From positions 1 to 6,816 of the forward strand of contig JAOUGY010000204.1 of the NCBI GenBank assembly GCA_029865445.1: DNA of 6,816 nucleotides. The letters are read 5' to 3'. Below the pieces are notes generated by a model, which saw nothing but the letters and a program-made list of their open reading frames with translations, was not told the origin of the DNA and did no database searches. Positions 6,168 to 6,816 of this stretch are shown here, one piece after another. Position numbers and translations under genes: made by a program. Positions within the stretch are counted from its first letter, which is position 1; every line of letters starts with the position of its first letter. The DNA is from Acidimicrobiia bacterium. GTDB lineage: Bacteria; Actinomycetota; Acidimicrobiia; Spongiisociales; ZC4RG35.

Positions 6168-6816
6168 CCTCGCGCTGTTCGGAGGAGCGCCGGTGCGCTC
6201 CGAGCCATACCCTCACTGGCCAGACTGGGACGACACGGAGCGGAATGGATTGCTCGAAGTCCTCGACTCCGGTCGGTGGTGGTCGTCGCAGGGAACGAAA
6301 GTCAAGGAGTTCGAGTCGGCGTGGGCCTCATTCTGCGGCGTCGACGAAACCATCGCCGTCACCAACGGAACCCACGCAATCGAGGTGGCGCTCCTCGGTC
6401 TCGGAATCGGCGCCGGCGACGAGGTGATCGTCACCGACTACACCTTCCTCGCCAGCGCGTCTGCAGTCGCGACGGTCAATGCCATACCGGTGCTCGTGGA
6501 CGTCGACCACTCGACCTTCTGCATCGACGTCGACGCAGTGGAGGCAGCGATCACGCCGCGCACCAGGGCAGTCGTGGCGGTGCATCTGGCCGGGCACCCC
6601 GCCGATCTCGACAGGCTGACCGCACTCTGCGACCGGCACGACTTGGTCCTGATCGAGGACTGTGCGCATGCCCATGGTTCCGAATGGAACGGGGTCCCGG
6701 TCGGCGGGCACGGTGACGCCGGAACGTTCTCATTCCAGCAGTCGAAGCTCATGACCGCTGGTGAAGGCGGTGCAATCACAGTGCGGGACGCGGCCGCGGC
6801 AGAACAGGTGCGGTCG
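6160..6816 (+). CDS. DegT/DnrJ/EryC1/StrS family PLP-dependent aminotransferase (3' end cut by window edge)
   Basis: Sugar/cyclitol aminotransferase of the type that converts a ketosugar or ketocyclitol to its amine, usually with glutamine or glutamate as donor. The first 219 residues are present, roughly the N-terminal half of a usual 370-430. Landmarks: LALFGGAPVR (4-13), common at the start of AHBA-synthase and scyllo-inosose aminotransferase-like members; WWSSQGTKVKEFE (40-52); phosphate-binding VTNGTHAIEVAL (67-78); IEDCAHAHGSEWNG (165-178) with Asp167 positioned for the pyridine nitrogen; and GTFSFQQSKLMTAGEGGA (188-205) with the Schiff-base Lys196. Catalytic residues are intact. ATG 6160 has a good AGGAG and overlaps the ROK stop by 8 nt, implying coupling. 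The likely role is amine installation or, given the importer and deacetylase, removal or transfer of an amino group; the direction is inference. Confidence 0.92.
   Translation, partial: MDDLALFGGAPVRSEPYPHWPDWDDTERNGLLEVLDSGRWWSSQGTKVKEFESAWASFCGVDETIAVTNGTHAIEVALLGLGIGAGDEVIVTDYTFLASASAVATVNAIPVLVDVDHSTFCIDVDAVEAAITPRTRAVVAVHLAGHPADLDRLTALCDRHDLVLIEDCAHAHGSEWNGVPVGGHGDAGTFSFQQSKLMTAGEGGAITVRDAAAAEQVRS

Noticed and set aside
6276..6716. A 146-codon plus-strand open frame inside the aminotransferase region.
   Set aside because: It is Arg/Gly-rich off-frame translation; the frame from 6160 carries all the DegT-family motifs and a ribosome binding site.

Overview
The window is GC-rich with strong G/C bias at third codon positions, GTG starts and at least one gene without a visible Shine-Dalgarno sequence. 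This fits a high-GC actinobacterium. A deeper placement (for example Acidimicrobiia) would be a guess. All of it is coding except two short regulatory gaps at 3010-3101 and 4916-4972. I see no RNA gene, CRISPR array, insertion sequence or convincing terminator.

Left half (minus strand, reading right to left from about 3009 to the left edge): a carbohydrate-type ABC import operon. It encodes a lipoprotein substrate-binding protein, a MalF-type permease and a MalG-type permease cut by the window edge. The genes are 13 nt apart or overlap by 4 nt. No ATPase is in view.

Right half (plus strand, about 3102 to the right edge): a PIG-L/LmbE-type deacetylase; a metal-dependent dehydrogenase of the glycerol-1-phosphate dehydrogenase/iron-alcohol-dehydrogenase type; a ROK-family repressor whose reading frame is broken by one extra base near 5594-5600; and a DegT/DnrJ/EryC1/StrS-type PLP aminotransferase cut by the right edge. 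Stop and start codons overlap at the deacetylase/dehydrogenase and ROK/aminotransferase junctions.

The two halves appear to be one regulon. A 15-base element, ACTATTrACAAATAG, occurs once in the 92-bp divergent region between transporter and deacetylase and once just before the ROK gene, with one mismatch. Each copy lies in an imperfect 21-bp palindrome. The divergent copy covers a perfect TTGACA -35 box of the transporter promoter and the likely -10 of the deacetylase promoter, so ROK probably represses both directions and itself. My reading is a substrate-inducible system that imports a sugar-like, probably N-acylated or amino-bearing compound and processes it by deacylation, oxidoreduction and amino-group transfer. 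The substrate cannot be read from the sequence. I do not recognise this exact gene combination as a named pathway.
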